64,000 nt of DNA from Xylanimicrobium pachnodae JCM 13526 = NBRC 107786 (lineage in GTDB: Bacteria > Actinomycetota > Actinomycetes > Actinomycetales > Cellulomonadaceae), in assembly GCA_001592145.1 (NCBI GenBank), contig BCWJ01000008.1:62001-126000 (forward strand), in the 5' to 3' direction. Each line of letters starts with the position of its first letter. Positions within the stretch are counted from its first letter, which is position 1. The notes below the pieces were generated by a model. It made no database searches, was not told the origin of the DNA, and worked only from the letters and a program-made list of their open reading frames with translations. Shown piece by piece: positions 35,656 to 45,140 of this stretch. The position numbers and the translations under genes are program-made.

Positions 35656-36714
35656 TCACGGGCCGGGTGTGCCGATCGTGTCGACCATCCCGGCGCTCAG
35701 CCAGACCTCGAACCCGGTGACGGTGGGTTCGGTGATACCGAGCGTCGGGTCGGTCACGGTGATGGTCTCGGTTCCGATGAGCTGACCGGTGGTCGTGGAG
35801 ACGTGGAGCACGAAGACCTGGTGGGAGCCGGTGTCGGGCCGGTCCCAGGTGATTGCGAACCCGTGCGCCGGTTGCCCGTCGCGTGCCGTGGTGAGCCCGA
35901 GGTGACGGACGGCGGGCTCGTCGGCGAGAACGTCCCACATGGCGGCGGCGAGGTCGGACGGGATGACGTAAAGGCCATGGAGGTCCGCAATCTCACTGGC
36001 GAGCGTCCACGCCCGCTCCTGCGCGCTTGCGGTGGCAGGCAGCGCCGAACGGTCCAGGAGGGCCGCGCGAAGGGCTTGCGGGTCGCGCGGCAGCGTGTCG
36101 GGCAGGCGCGGGTCGAAGGTCCCGGCCTCGGCGGTGTCGGTGGACTCCAGCACACCCGGTGCCGGGGTGTCGGTCGACTTGAGGAGGCCGTCCAGGTCGA
36201 GGGGGGCGCCGCGTGACTGGTCCATGCGTGCCGACCCGTCTGGTCCCAGCCACATCTGCGTGACGGTCGGGATCAGGTCGGCCTCGACGTCGTCGCCCGC
36301 GTGCACGGACATCAACCAGCCCGAACGTGCGACGTAGTGCACGTCGCCGGTGCCCGACAGCGGGTAGTTCCGTGCGGCCAGCGCCGCCTCGCGGAGCTCC
36401 TGGTGCGCGGCGGGTGCATCGGCCGCGTCCTGGGGTGTGGCGATGGTGTACTCCAGGGGTGCCGGGAACGCCATCGCGGGCGCCGACCCGAACACCATGG
36501 TCATCGCGAACGTGACCGCGGTCACCACGGCGGCTGCCGACGCCAGCCATGCAGTCCGCGTGACCGTGCGGCGCCTGTCGGCGGCACGGATCCGCCACAG
36601 CATCCGCTCAACATCGCCGGGGTCGGGGAGGTGCTCGGCCGGCAACGGCAACACGCCTTGCTCGTGCAGGAGCGCGCGCAGCTCGTCGACAACCCGCTCA
36701 TCGTCCGAGGCCAC
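35656..36714 (-). CDS. CU044_5270-like membrane-anchored protein, possible sigma-factor partner
   Basis: 352 residues. Short cytoplasmic part with ELRALLHEQGVLPLPAEHLP and VERMLWRIRAADRR, one helix (about 55-78, ASAAAVVTAVTFAMTMVFGS), then a long exported domain (WLMSVHAGDDVEADLIPTVT; MWLGPDGSARMDQSRGAP). Proteins of this kind commonly follow ECF sigma factor genes in actinobacteria; an anti-sigma role is plausible but unproven. GTG start at 36714 lies inside the sigma gene (17-base overlap). Confidence 0.72.
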   Translation of the reverse strand: MASDDERVVDELRALLHEQGVLPLPAEHLPDPGDVERMLWRIRAADRRRTVTRTAWLASAAAVVTAVTFAMTMVFGSAPAMAFPAPLEYTIATPQDAADAPAAHQELREAALAARNYPLSGTGDVHYVARSGWLMSVHAGDDVEADLIPTVTQMWLGPDGSARMDQSRGAPLDLDGLLKSTDTPAPGVLESTDTAEAGTFDPRLPDTLPRDPQALRAALLDRSALPATASAQERAWTLASEIADLHGLYVIPSDLAAAMWDVLADEPAVRHLGLTTARDGQPAHGFAITWDRPDTGSHQVFVLHVSTTTGQLIGTETITVTDPTLGITEPTVTGFEVWLSAGMVDTIGTPGP

Positions 36715-37291
36715 GACTCCTCCCTTCCATCTGCGCGTCGACCAGCGCCATCTCGGTGTCGACGGATGCCATCTCGGTATCGACCAGCGGGCGCAGCCGC
36801 CGCAGCGCCCGGGTCACCCGCGCACTGACCGTCGAGGTCGGGCGCCCCAGGATCGTCCCCACCTCGGCGAGGGTGAACCCGCAGATCGCCACCAGGTACA
36901 CCGACGCCCGTTCATGCACGGGCAACGCGCCGAGCCAGCGCTGCACCCGGTCCGTGGCAACGACCTCGTCGGTGGCCGCAGACACGCCAGGCGGCTGGGC
37001 CGCGACGGCATCCACGACACACCGGTCCCGGTCGTAGGCCCGGTACAGCTCGAGGACCTTCATGTGCGCGATCCCGAACACCCACGCCCGACACCGGTCG
37101 TTTGTCGGCGGGCGATCACCCCAACGGCGCCACGCCGTCTCGAACGCCGCGGAGACAACGTCGTCGACATCGTTTGGGCCGACCTGGCGCAGCACGTACC
37201 CATGAAGATCGGCATACGCGGAACGCGCGAACTCCTCGAAACCCTCGATCTCAGTCCCAGGACCGGGGCCGTGGCGGAAGCGATTTAGCAC
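36698..37291 (-). CDS. ECF-type RNA polymerase sigma factor
   Basis: 197 residues from GTG at 37291. Region 2: FARSAYADLHGYVLRQVGPN, DVDDVVSAAFETAWRRW. Region 4: HERASVYLVAICGFTLAEVG, TILGRPTSTVSARVTRALRR. The C-terminus carries a 21-base direct repeat (plus-strand 36727-36788) that encodes VDTEMASVDTEMALVD. The start overlaps the stop of the I36-like gene, so the two are coupled. It probably drives the cargo operon; no recognition promoter was identified. Confidence 0.87.
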   Translation of the reverse strand: MLNRFRHGPGPGTEIEGFEEFARSAYADLHGYVLRQVGPNDVDDVVSAAFETAWRRWGDRPPTNDRCRAWVFGIAHMKVLELYRAYDRDRCVVDAVAAQPPGVSAATDEVVATDRVQRWLGALPVHERASVYLVAICGFTLAEVGTILGRPTSTVSARVTRALRRLRPLVDTEMASVDTEMALVDAQMEGRSRGLGR

Positions 37292-37677
37292 GACGTCGTG
37301 GTCAAGAACCGCACCGATCCGGCGGGCACCGACACCGACGCAGACTGCACCCCGGCTGCGAAGCACTGGGACATCCCCGTTCCCCCAGCACCCGAGAAAA
37401 CGCGGACGGCTCGCCCGGACCGGTTCCAGACCGACTTCGCGCTCGACAATCCGGTCACGTTCTGGTTACCGGTCGTGCCGTAGAAGGTACCGGCATACAT
37501 GCTGCCGGACCACAGGCAGAAGCGACCGGACGCACACGAAGCCGAGCTCAAGGGCACCACTTCCAGAGCAGATGCCGCCGCGGGGGAGGCAAGACCGAGC
37601 GACAGCGTGCAGAGAACAAGCAGGGCTGCGGCGAGTCGAGGACGGCGGACATACGGACGGCGCATCGAACGGACCAT
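37285..37677 (-). CDS. Secreted peptidase-inhibitor I36-like small protein
   Basis: 130 residues. Basic start and hydrophobic signal (LAAALLVLCTLSLGLASPAA), then a Cys-rich domain with SCASGRFCLWSGSMYAGTFY, the pattern of the I36 (SMI) inhibitor family; four cysteines in the mature part, the last being the C-terminal residue. ATG 37677; an ATG four codons later (37665) is possible. First gene of the leftward cargo operon. Role with the exporter unknown. Confidence 0.78.
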   Translation of the reverse strand: MVRSMRRPYVRRPRLAAALLVLCTLSLGLASPAAASALEVVPLSSASCASGRFCLWSGSMYAGTFYGTTGNQNVTGLSSAKSVWNRSGRAVRVFSGAGGTGMSQCFAAGVQSASVSVPAGSVRFLTTTSC

Positions 37678-38016
37678 GGTCGAGTGTCGGGCACGCGGCC
37701 GCCGCGGCGTCGCGTTGGCGCTGACCGAACCGTTCGGCAGACAGTAGGTCCCTCCGACTTGGTTGCGGTCAGCCAACTGTCTGCTCGCGCCGGACACCTC
37801 GGCCTTCAGCTGAGCCGTCGAGTTTCGACTCAGCAACTTGATCGCCGGGCCCTGCTGCGCCGCCAGTGTTGCGATCGCCCGCCCGAAGCCTCTTCACCCG
37901 CGAGGTGACGGGGCTTCACCGCGAACTCCTCCACGCCAGAAGAACCGTCTCCGCAGATCAGCGGCCACGTTCATGGCGCTCGGGCACAAGCCAGACCCAC
38001 CCGGCTGGTCGCCGAG
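37678..38016. other. Right margin of the transposition-unit cargo
   Basis: 339 bases without a supportable gene. It holds a hairpin at 37885-37917 (GAAGCC/GGCTTC outer arms, TCACC/GGTGA inner arms) and ends at the solitary terminal repeat. The upstream region of the I36-like gene, with its promoter, must be here, but I see no clear -35/-10 pair. Confidence 0.5.
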
Positions 38017-38029
38017 CGGTGGATTGAGG
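38017..38029. repeat. Solitary IS-end-like sequence closing the transposition unit
   Basis: CGGTGGATTGAGG; its complement CCTCAATCCACCG matches the IS left end in 11 of 13 positions and the IS right end in 11 of 13. It is directly followed by CTGAG (38030-38034), the right copy of the target duplication. Confidence 0.82.
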
Positions 38030-38034
38030 CTGAG
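38030..38034. repeat. Target-site duplication, right copy (CTGAG)
   Basis: Matches 30446-30450 exactly. With one copy removed, codons GCT GAG TAT GTC read through in the ATPase frame. Confidence 0.85.
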
Positions 38035-38808
38035 TATGTCGCCCGCGTGTGCCGCGGAGGGTTTCCCGACGCACTCCGACGCACCAACACGGCCCGTCGC
38101 CGCTGGTTCGACGCGTACGTCGACCAGAGCGTCCAGCGCGACGCCGTCGAGCTCGCGCGGGTCCGGCAGCGTCAGGCCCTCTCCGAGGTGCTGAGTCGAC
38201 TCGCGGGCCGGACCGCGCAGATCCTCAACGTCAACCAGATCGCCGAGGGACTCGAAATCACGCGAGCCACCGTCGAGACCTACATCCGCCTGCTCGAAGA
38301 CCTCTACCTCGTCGCCCGACTCCCCGCGTGGGGCAAGACGCTCGCGGCTCGTGCCACGCCGAAGCCGAAGATCCACGTCGTCGACTCCGGGGTTGCCGCA
38401 CGCCTGATGCGCCTCAGCGAGGAGCGCCTCGCCGTCGGCGACCCGTCGACGAACACCGAGTTCGGCCACCTACTCGAGACCTTCGCCGTCGGCGAGCTTC
38501 GCAAGCAGGCATCCTGGTTCGACGCGCCGCCGAGCCTTGGGCATTGGCGAACCAGTACGGGCCACGAGGTCGACCTGATCGTCGAGCTCGATGACGGCCG
38601 CGTGCTCGGGTTTGAGATCAAGGCCGGCGAAAGGATCTCGGACGCCGACCTGCAGGGCCTGCGCGAGCTGCGCGACCGCATCGGGCCGCGGTTCGTCGCG
38701 GGAGTCGCTCTGTCGCTCGGCACGCGTTCGTACACGTACGAGGACCGCCTCCACGTCATGCCTCTCGACCGCCTGTGGCAGCCCCCTGCACCGAACCTTG
38801 ACCGGTAG
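38035..38808 (+). pseudogene. AAA ATPase with DUF4143, 3' half (interrupted gene)
   Basis: 258 codons including stop, in frame with 29908-30450. Contains the linker YVARVCRGGFPDALRR, a winged-helix-like NVNQIAEGLEITRATVETYI, and the DUF4143 nuclease-like fold: HVVDSGVAARLM, FGHLLETFAVGEL, HEVDLIVELDDG and LGFEIKAG, the E..D..ExK pattern. A GTG at 38047 could give a free-standing C-terminal fragment, but no ribosome site is evident. Confidence 0.88.
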
Positions 38809-38887
38809 GGCCGTCCCCGTGCCATAGCGGATGGAACTGCCAGGCATCTTCTGTCTCTAGGTGTCCACGCCTCCCCGAGTACAGATA

Positions 38888-38925
38888 GAGGCCCGGACCT
38901 GCGAAAACTCGCAGATCCGGGCCTC
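38888..38925 (-). terminator. Hairpin terminator after lpd
   Basis: GAGGCCCGGA.CTGCGA pairs with TCGCAG.TCCGGGCCTC across an AAAC loop; 16 of 17 positions pair. It lies between the convergent ATPase fragment and lpd, so it may serve both strands. Confidence 0.82.
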
Positions 38926-38962
38926 TGGCCGGGGGTCTGGACAGGCGCGACCGCCGGGAGGA

Positions 38963-40366
<1,404 letters not shown>

Positions 40367-40439
40367 GGCGCCTAGCCTATTGCGCTCGGCCAGCGGTCCT
40401 GACGCGACGTCTGTCACAGGTCGCTCCTACGGTGGGCGC

Positions 40440-41303
40440 ATGAAGATCGGTCTGGTGGGGTCGTTCGGAACACCCAGGCAGCAGGTCACCCTGGCCCGGG
40501 AGTCCGAGCGGCACGGCTGGGACGGGTTCTTCACCTGGGACGGCATCAGCCTGGACGATCCGGGGGCGGGCGTGGCTCCGACGTACGACCCGTTCTCGAT
40601 CCTCGCCGCGGTCGCAGCGGTCACCGAGCGCCTGACGCTCGGCGCGATCGTCTTCGCGCTCCCCCGGCACCGCCCGTGGGAGCTCGCGCAGCGCGCCCTG
40701 ACGGTCGACCACCTCTCGGGGGGCCGCCTGGTGCTGCCCGTGGGTCTCGGCGTGCCGATCGACCGTGCGTTCACCTCCGTCCACGGCCAGCCGACGGCGT
40801 TGCGCGACCGCGCCGACCTGCTCGACGACGTGCTCGCCTGGCTGAGCCGCGCCTGGTCGGGTGAGGAGTTCTCCTTCGAGGGCACGCACCTGAGCACGGG
40901 CCCGTTCCGTTTCCCGGCCCGGCCCGCCCACGGCAGCATCCCGGTGTGGCCGGTCGCCGTCTGGGACGCCGCGAAGCCGCCGCTGCGCTCGTTGAATCGT
41001 GCCCTGCGCTGGGACGGCGTGGTCCCGCAGGTGCGCGGCACCTCGCCCGACGCCGCCGAGGCCCGCCCCGAGCACATCGCCGAGCTGGTCGCGTGGGCGG
41101 CGTCGCGACGCGACCCCGCCGCCGCCCCGTGGGACGTGGTCATCCAGGGCCGCCTGTCGCCCGACGACGGCGAGGCCCGCGACCAGCTCGCCGCCGCGGC
41201 CGACGCCGGGGCCACCTGGTGGGTCGAGAGCTGGTGGGACCCAGCGACGACGACACCCGAGCATCTGCTGACCCTCGCCCGCAGGACGCCGCCGCGGCCG
41301 TAG
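40440..41303 (+). CDS. LLM-class (luciferase-like) flavin-dependent oxidoreductase
   Basis: 287 residues. Luciferase-like TIM barrel: MKIGLVGSFGTPRQQVTLAR, GWDGFFTWDGI, TERLTLGAIVFALPRHRPWE, LSGGRLVLPVGLG. Uses FMN or F420; the substrate cannot be told. Divergent from lpd, sharing a 73-base gap. Monooxygenase or F420-dependent dehydrogenase are both possible. Confidence 0.85.
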   Translation: MKIGLVGSFGTPRQQVTLARESERHGWDGFFTWDGISLDDPGAGVAPTYDPFSILAAVAAVTERLTLGAIVFALPRHRPWELAQRALTVDHLSGGRLVLPVGLGVPIDRAFTSVHGQPTALRDRADLLDDVLAWLSRAWSGEEFSFEGTHLSTGPFRFPARPAHGSIPVWPVAVWDAAKPPLRSLNRALRWDGVVPQVRGTSPDAAEARPEHIAELVAWAASRRDPAAAPWDVVIQGRLSPDDGEARDQLAAAADAGATWWVESWWDPATTTPEHLLTLARRTPPRP

Positions 41304-41325
41304 ACCTCTGGACCGCAACCTCTGG

Positions 41326-41351
41326 CAATGATCTAATGCATTAGATCATTG
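41326..41351. promoter_or_regulatory. 26-bp perfect palindrome, probable GntR operator
   Basis: CAATGATCTAATG followed immediately by its exact reverse complement. It lies 23 bases before the GTG of the membrane-protein gene that is co-translated with a YtrA-type GntR regulator. It is AT-rich in a GC-rich setting. Autoregulation of the pair is the natural reading. Confidence 0.8.
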
Positions 41352-41374
41352 TTCTCGACCGGCCGGAGGGTCCC

Positions 41375-42313
41375 GTGACCGTCATCGCCATGCTCGTCCC
41401 CCTCCTGTCCCCGGCCGTTCCGGTTCTGGCCATCGCCCTCATCCTGTGGCTGGCCACGAGGAGGCGGCCCGACGTCAGCGACACCGTTGCCGATGCCGCT
41501 CGGCGACACGAGGTGCTCGTCTCCACCCTCTCCGCCGCCGCGGCGGTCGTGATCGCCGTCATCCTGCTCTGGCAGCCCGGCGCCTGGCTCGCCAGAACCG
41601 TGACCACGGGAACTCTCCAGGCGATCACGCCCCTCGTCATCGCCACCGCCTTCGCCTCGGTCCGTGCGCTCGGCGAACTGACCTGGCCGCGGCCGCACGG
41701 CGACGTACGGTCCGCCCCGCTGACACGACGAACCGTCTGGTCTCTCGGCGGTCTTCGGCTCAAGAGCGCGCTGGGAACGGGGTTCTTGCTGGTTGCCGGG
41801 CTCATCGCCACCGGCGTGACGGCCGACGCCTCGGGGCGCGGGTTCGTGCTGCAGCGCAGCCTCGGCGACGGCGGGAGCATTCTCACCACCGCGGGCCCGT
41901 ACCCCGGCTGGCCCTCCGGCGGCCCCGTCCTCGTCGCCCTCGCGCTCACCACCGTTGCAACCTGGCTCGCCCTCGTGGCCATCGTCCGACGCCGCCCGCT
42001 GACGGGGGTCCCCACCGTCCACGACGACGCGCTCCGCCACACCTCGGCACACCGGATCCTCGGCGGCGTGCAACTGTGCCTCGGGTTCACGGTGTACGCC
42101 ACGTGGTGGACGGCGGGCTCCGCCATCGCGAACGCGGTCGACGGGGTCCCAAGTCGGCATCCGGTCCTGGGCGTGCTCGCCATCGCGCTGCAAGCCATCG
42201 CGGGCTGTGTCGTGGCCGGATCGACGATGGCCGCTCTGGCCTCGCTGTGGCCACGTCCGGTGCCGCGCGCCGAGCCTGCGGCACCCGCCACCAGTACCGG
42301 ACGTGCCGCATGA
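41375..42313 (+). CDS. Multi-pass membrane protein regulated with a GntR protein
   Basis: 312 residues with about seven hydrophobic helices (SPAVPVLAIALILWLATRRR at the start; LKSALGTGFLLVAGLIATGV; LGVLAIALQAIAGCVVAGST near the end). Not a family I can name; DUF1648-like plans are possible. It ends inside the ATG of the GntR gene (ATGA), so both are made together, and a perfect palindrome lies upstream. GTG start at 41375. Confidence 0.7.
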   Translation: MTVIAMLVPLLSPAVPVLAIALILWLATRRRPDVSDTVADAARRHEVLVSTLSAAAAVVIAVILLWQPGAWLARTVTTGTLQAITPLVIATAFASVRALGELTWPRPHGDVRSAPLTRRTVWSLGGLRLKSALGTGFLLVAGLIATGVTADASGRGFVLQRSLGDGGSILTTAGPYPGWPSGGPVLVALALTTVATWLALVAIVRRRPLTGVPTVHDDALRHTSAHRILGGVQLCLGFTVYATWWTAGSAIANAVDGVPSRHPVLGVLAIALQAIAGCVVAGSTMAALASLWPRPVPRAEPAAPATSTGRAA

Positions 42314-42723
42314 CGGACCTCTTCGTCGCCCTGGGCTCCCCCGTCCCGGTCTACGAGCAGATCCGCGCCCAGGTCGCGGCGGCCGTCGCCGTGGGGACGC
42401 TGCGGCCCGGGGATCGCCTGCCCGCCTCACGCGACCTGGCGCGCGACCTCGGCATTGCGGTCGGGACCGTGCAGCGCGCCTACCGGGAACTGGAGGCGGG
42501 CGGCGTCGTCGAGTCGCGCCGCCGCACGGGCACCGTCATCGCGCCGACGGCGAGCTCTCCGGGTGGGACCGGCACCACGAGTCCACCCCCTGCCGTCGTC
42601 GCGCGGGCGCGCGCCCTGGTCACGGCCGCCCGGCAGGCGAACGTCCCCGACGACGTCGTCCTCGACGTCGTACGCGGGGTCCTCGCCGCGAACGTGGTTT
42701 CGACGGGCTCGACCACCGGATGA
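42310..42723 (+). CDS. GntR-family regulator, YtrA subfamily
   Basis: 137 residues. N-terminal winged helix: VPVYEQIRAQVAAAVAVGTL, RPGDRLPASRDLARDLGIAV, TVQRAYRELEAGGVVESRR, TGTV. Short helical tail as in YtrA members. The last nine residues (VVSTGSTTG) and stop are encoded by a dispersed-repeat-like sequence. Probably binds the 26-bp palindrome at 41326. Confidence 0.88.
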   Translation: MTDLFVALGSPVPVYEQIRAQVAAAVAVGTLRPGDRLPASRDLARDLGIAVGTVQRAYRELEAGGVVESRRRTGTVIAPTASSPGGTGTTSPPPAVVARARALVTAARQANVPDDVVLDVVRGVLAANVVSTGSTTG

Positions 42724-42772
42724 CGACGACAGGCTCAACCACCGCACTCGGTGGTCGAGCCTGTCGAAACCA
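42695..42772. repeat. REP-like inverted repeat cluster overlapping the GntR gene end
   Basis: TGGTTTCGACGGGCTCGACC (42695 on) and its inverted copy at 42749-42772, with an intermediate copy GACAGGCTCAACCACCG (42728-42744). The second and third copies form a 17-base stem around CACT and can terminate both the gntR and leuD transcripts. The motif is of the sort seen dispersed in actinobacterial genomes. Confidence 0.72.
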
Positions 42773-42786
42773 GCCTGTCGAGACCG

Positions 42787-43428
42787 TCAGACCTGCGCCG
42801 GGCGGGCCGGCTCGATGTCCACCTTCGCCCAGTGCTTGGCGGGCAGCGTCTTGGGCCGCCACGCCTCACGCTTCGCCTCGTACTCGGTGATGGCGTCCTC
42901 CTTCTGGAGGGTCAGGCCGATGTCGTCCAGGCCCTCCATGAGGCGCCAGCGGGTGTAGTCGTCGATCTGGAACGGCACGGTGATGTCGTCCGCGTGGACG
43001 GTGCGGTTCTCCAGGTCCACGGTCACCTCGGTGCCAGGGTTGGCCTCCAGGATCTTCCACAGGAGCTCGATGTCCTCCTGCGCGACGACGCCGGCCACAA
43101 GGCCCTGCTTGCCCGAGTTGCCGCGGAAGATGTCCGCGAACCGGGAGGCGAGCACCACCTTGAACCCGTAGTCCTTGAGCGCCCACACGGCGTGCTCACG
43201 CGAGGAGCCGGTGCCGAAGTCGGGCCCGGCCACGAGCACGGAGCCGCTCCGGTAGGCGTCCTGGTTGAGCACGAAGGCGGGGTCGCCGCGCCAGGCGGCG
43301 AACAGCGCGTCCTCGAACCCGGTGCGGGTGATCCGCTTGAGGTAGACGGCGGGGATGATCTGGTCGGTGTCGACGTTGCTGCGGCGCAGCGGAACCCCGA
43401 CGCCCGTGTGGACGGTGAACTTCTCCAT
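42787..43428 (-). CDS. leuD: 3-isopropylmalate dehydratase small subunit
   Basis: 213 residues. Swivelling domain of isopropylmalate isomerase in leucine synthesis. [20 protein letters not shown] at the start and [20 protein letters not shown] are diagnostic. Lies 26 bases after leuC and completes the heterodimer with it. Confidence 0.97.
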   Translation of the reverse strand: MEKFTVHTGVGVPLRRSNVDTDQIIPAVYLKRITRTGFEDALFAAWRGDPAFVLNQDAYRSGSVLVAGPDFGTGSSREHAVWALKDYGFKVVLASRFADIFRGNSGKQGLVAGVVAQEDIELLWKILEANPGTEVTVDLENRTVHADDITVPFQIDDYTRWRLMEGLDDIGLTLQKEDAITEYEAKREAWRPKTLPAKHWAKVDIEPARPAQV

Positions 43429-43454
43429 GGGTCTCTTCCTTCCGGGAAGCGGGG

Positions 43455-44978
43455 TCAGGCGGCGGGCTTGGCGAACGGGAGGTCGACGAACACGGGCGCG
43501 CTGCCGTCGAAGCCGGAGGCGCCCACGCCGTCGAGCGGCGAGCCGTCGAACGTCGTCAGGTCCACGTCGTCCGGCAGGTCCAGGTCGGCGAGCGAGGACA
43601 GCGTGCCGCGGATCGCGGTCGCGGCGGCGACGAGCGGCGAGACCAGGTGGGTGCGCCCGCCCTTGCCCTGGCGGCCCTCGAAGTTGCGGTTCGACGTCGA
43701 CGCCGAGCGCTCCCCCGGGGCGAGCTGGTCGGGGTTCATGCCCAGGCACATCGAGCAGCCCGCGTTGCGCCACTCGGCGCCGAACTCCTTGAAGATCACG
43801 TCCAGGCCCTCGGCCTCGGCCTGGAGGCGCACGCGCGCGGACGCCGGAACCACGAGCACGCGCACGTCCTTGGCCTTCTCGCGGCCCTTGAGCACCTTGG
43901 CGATCGACCGGAGGTCCTCGATGCGGCCGTTGGTGCACGACCCCATGAACACGGTGTCGACCTTGATGTCGCGCAGCGGGACGCCGGGCTCCAGGCCCAT
44001 GTACTCCAGCGCGCGCTCGGCGGCCACGCGCTCGTTGGCGTCCGCGATCTCGGCGGGAACCGGCACGTTGGCCGAGATGGGAAGGCCCTGGCCGGGGTTG
44101 GTGCCCCACGTCACGAACGGCTCCAGGTCGGAGGCCTTGAGGACCACCTCGGCGTCGAAGACGGCGTCGTCGTCGGACTTGAGCGTCTTCCAGTACTCGA
44201 CGGCGGCGTCCCAGTCCTCCCCCTCGGGGGCGTGCGGGCGGCCCTTGAGGTAGTCGAACGTCGTCTGGTCGGGGGCGATCATGCCGGCGCGCGCACCGGC
44301 CTCGATCGACATGTTGCAGATGGTCATGCGGGCTTCCATCGACAACCGCCGGATTGCCTCACCGCGGTACTCGAGCACGTAGCCCTGGCCACCGCCGGTG
44401 CCGATCTTGGCGATGATCGCCAGGATGATGTCCTTCGACGTCGTCCCGGGCGGCAGCTCGCCGTCGACCGTGATCGCCATGGTCTTGAAGGGCTGCAGCG
44501 GCAGGGTCTGCGTGGCGAGCACGTGCTCGACCTCGGACGTGCCGATGCCGAACGCCAGGCCACCGAACGCGCCGTGCGTGGAGGTGTGCGAGTCACCGCA
44601 GACGACGGTCAGGCCGGGCATGGTCAGGCCGAGCTGGGGGCCCACCTGGTGGACGATGCCCTGGTCGGAGTCGCCGAGCGAGTGGATGCGGATGCCGAAC
44701 TCGCGGGCGTTCTCGCGCAGCTTGTCGATCTGCGTGCGGCTCGTGGAGTCCGCGATCGGCAGGTCGATGTCGAGCGTCGGGGTGTTGTGGTCCTCGGTGG
44801 CGATGGTGAGGTCCGGGCGGCGCACGGGGCGGCCGGCGAGGCGCAGACCCTCGAACGCCTGCGGGCTCGTCACCTCGTGGAGCAGGTGGAGGTCGATGTA
44901 GAGAAGGTCGGGCTCACCGTTCGCGCCGTGGCGCACCAGGTGTGCGTCCCAGACCTTCTCTGCCAGTGTTCCGGCCAT
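43455..44978 (-). CDS. leuC: 3-isopropylmalate dehydratase large subunit
   Basis: 507 residues. Aconitase-type catalytic subunit with a [4Fe-4S] cluster; cysteines in [22 protein letters not shown] and [13 protein letters not shown]. Start [16 protein letters not shown] is standard. Isomerises 2- to 3-isopropylmalate. The divergent IclR gene upstream is very likely its regulator. Confidence 0.97.
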   Translation of the reverse strand: MAGTLAEKVWDAHLVRHGANGEPDLLYIDLHLLHEVTSPQAFEGLRLAGRPVRRPDLTIATEDHNTPTLDIDLPIADSTSRTQIDKLRENAREFGIRIHSLGDSDQGIVHQVGPQLGLTMPGLTVVCGDSHTSTHGAFGGLAFGIGTSEVEHVLATQTLPLQPFKTMAITVDGELPPGTTSKDIILAIIAKIGTGGGQGYVLEYRGEAIRRLSMEARMTICNMSIEAGARAGMIAPDQTTFDYLKGRPHAPEGEDWDAAVEYWKTLKSDDDAVFDAEVVLKASDLEPFVTWGTNPGQGLPISANVPVPAEIADANERVAAERALEYMGLEPGVPLRDIKVDTVFMGSCTNGRIEDLRSIAKVLKGREKAKDVRVLVVPASARVRLQAEAEGLDVIFKEFGAEWRNAGCSMCLGMNPDQLAPGERSASTSNRNFEGRQGKGGRTHLVSPLVAAATAIRGTLSSLADLDLPDDVDLTTFDGSPLDGVGASGFDGSAPVFVDLPFAKPAA

Positions 44979-45083
44979 CCTCTATCCCTTCGCATGCCCC
45001 GGTCCGACGGTCGCGGGGCTCGTGTGGTCTCGACCTACGTCGCGCCGATCCGATCCTCGGGACCGGTTCGCGAAAGTGTTCAC

Positions 45084-45097
45084 GAGAACGTTTTCTC
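45084..45097. promoter_or_regulatory. Inverted repeat in the leuC / IclR divergent region
   Basis: GAGAA-CGTT-TTCTC, followed by AGGAAAC. It is about midway between the divergent starts of leuC and the IclR gene (162-base gap) and is a candidate NdgR-type operator. Confidence 0.45.
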
Positions 45098-45140
45098 AGG
45101 AAACTTGCAATCTCACGTGACGAGACGGCAGTATCGCCCT

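Larger units (their letters stand above)
30451..38029. mobile_element. 7,579-bp IS1380-type transposition unit with cargo
   Basis: The unit begins with CCTGGATCCACCG (30451) and ends with the reverse complement of CCTCAATCCACCG (38029). The end of the IS proper, CCTGAGTCCACCG (reverse complement at 32061-32073), lies inside. All three ends share CCT...TCCACCG. The outer ends are flanked by CTGAG, the inner end is not (CTCAG). The simplest reading is one transposition in which the IS skipped its own second end and used a similar sequence 6 kb away. The cargo (32074-38016) holds six genes, visibly less GC-rich than the host. Confidence 0.85.

Noticed and set aside
32074-38016. Integrative plasmid or prophage explanation for the cargo
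   Set aside because: No integrase, replication or phage gene and no tRNA attachment site; IS ends and a 5-bp duplication explain the boundaries.
38047-38808. Independent gene for the 3' ATPase fragment from GTG 38047
   Set aside because: No ribosome site; the frame continues perfectly into the 5' half across the insertion, so it is a broken gene.
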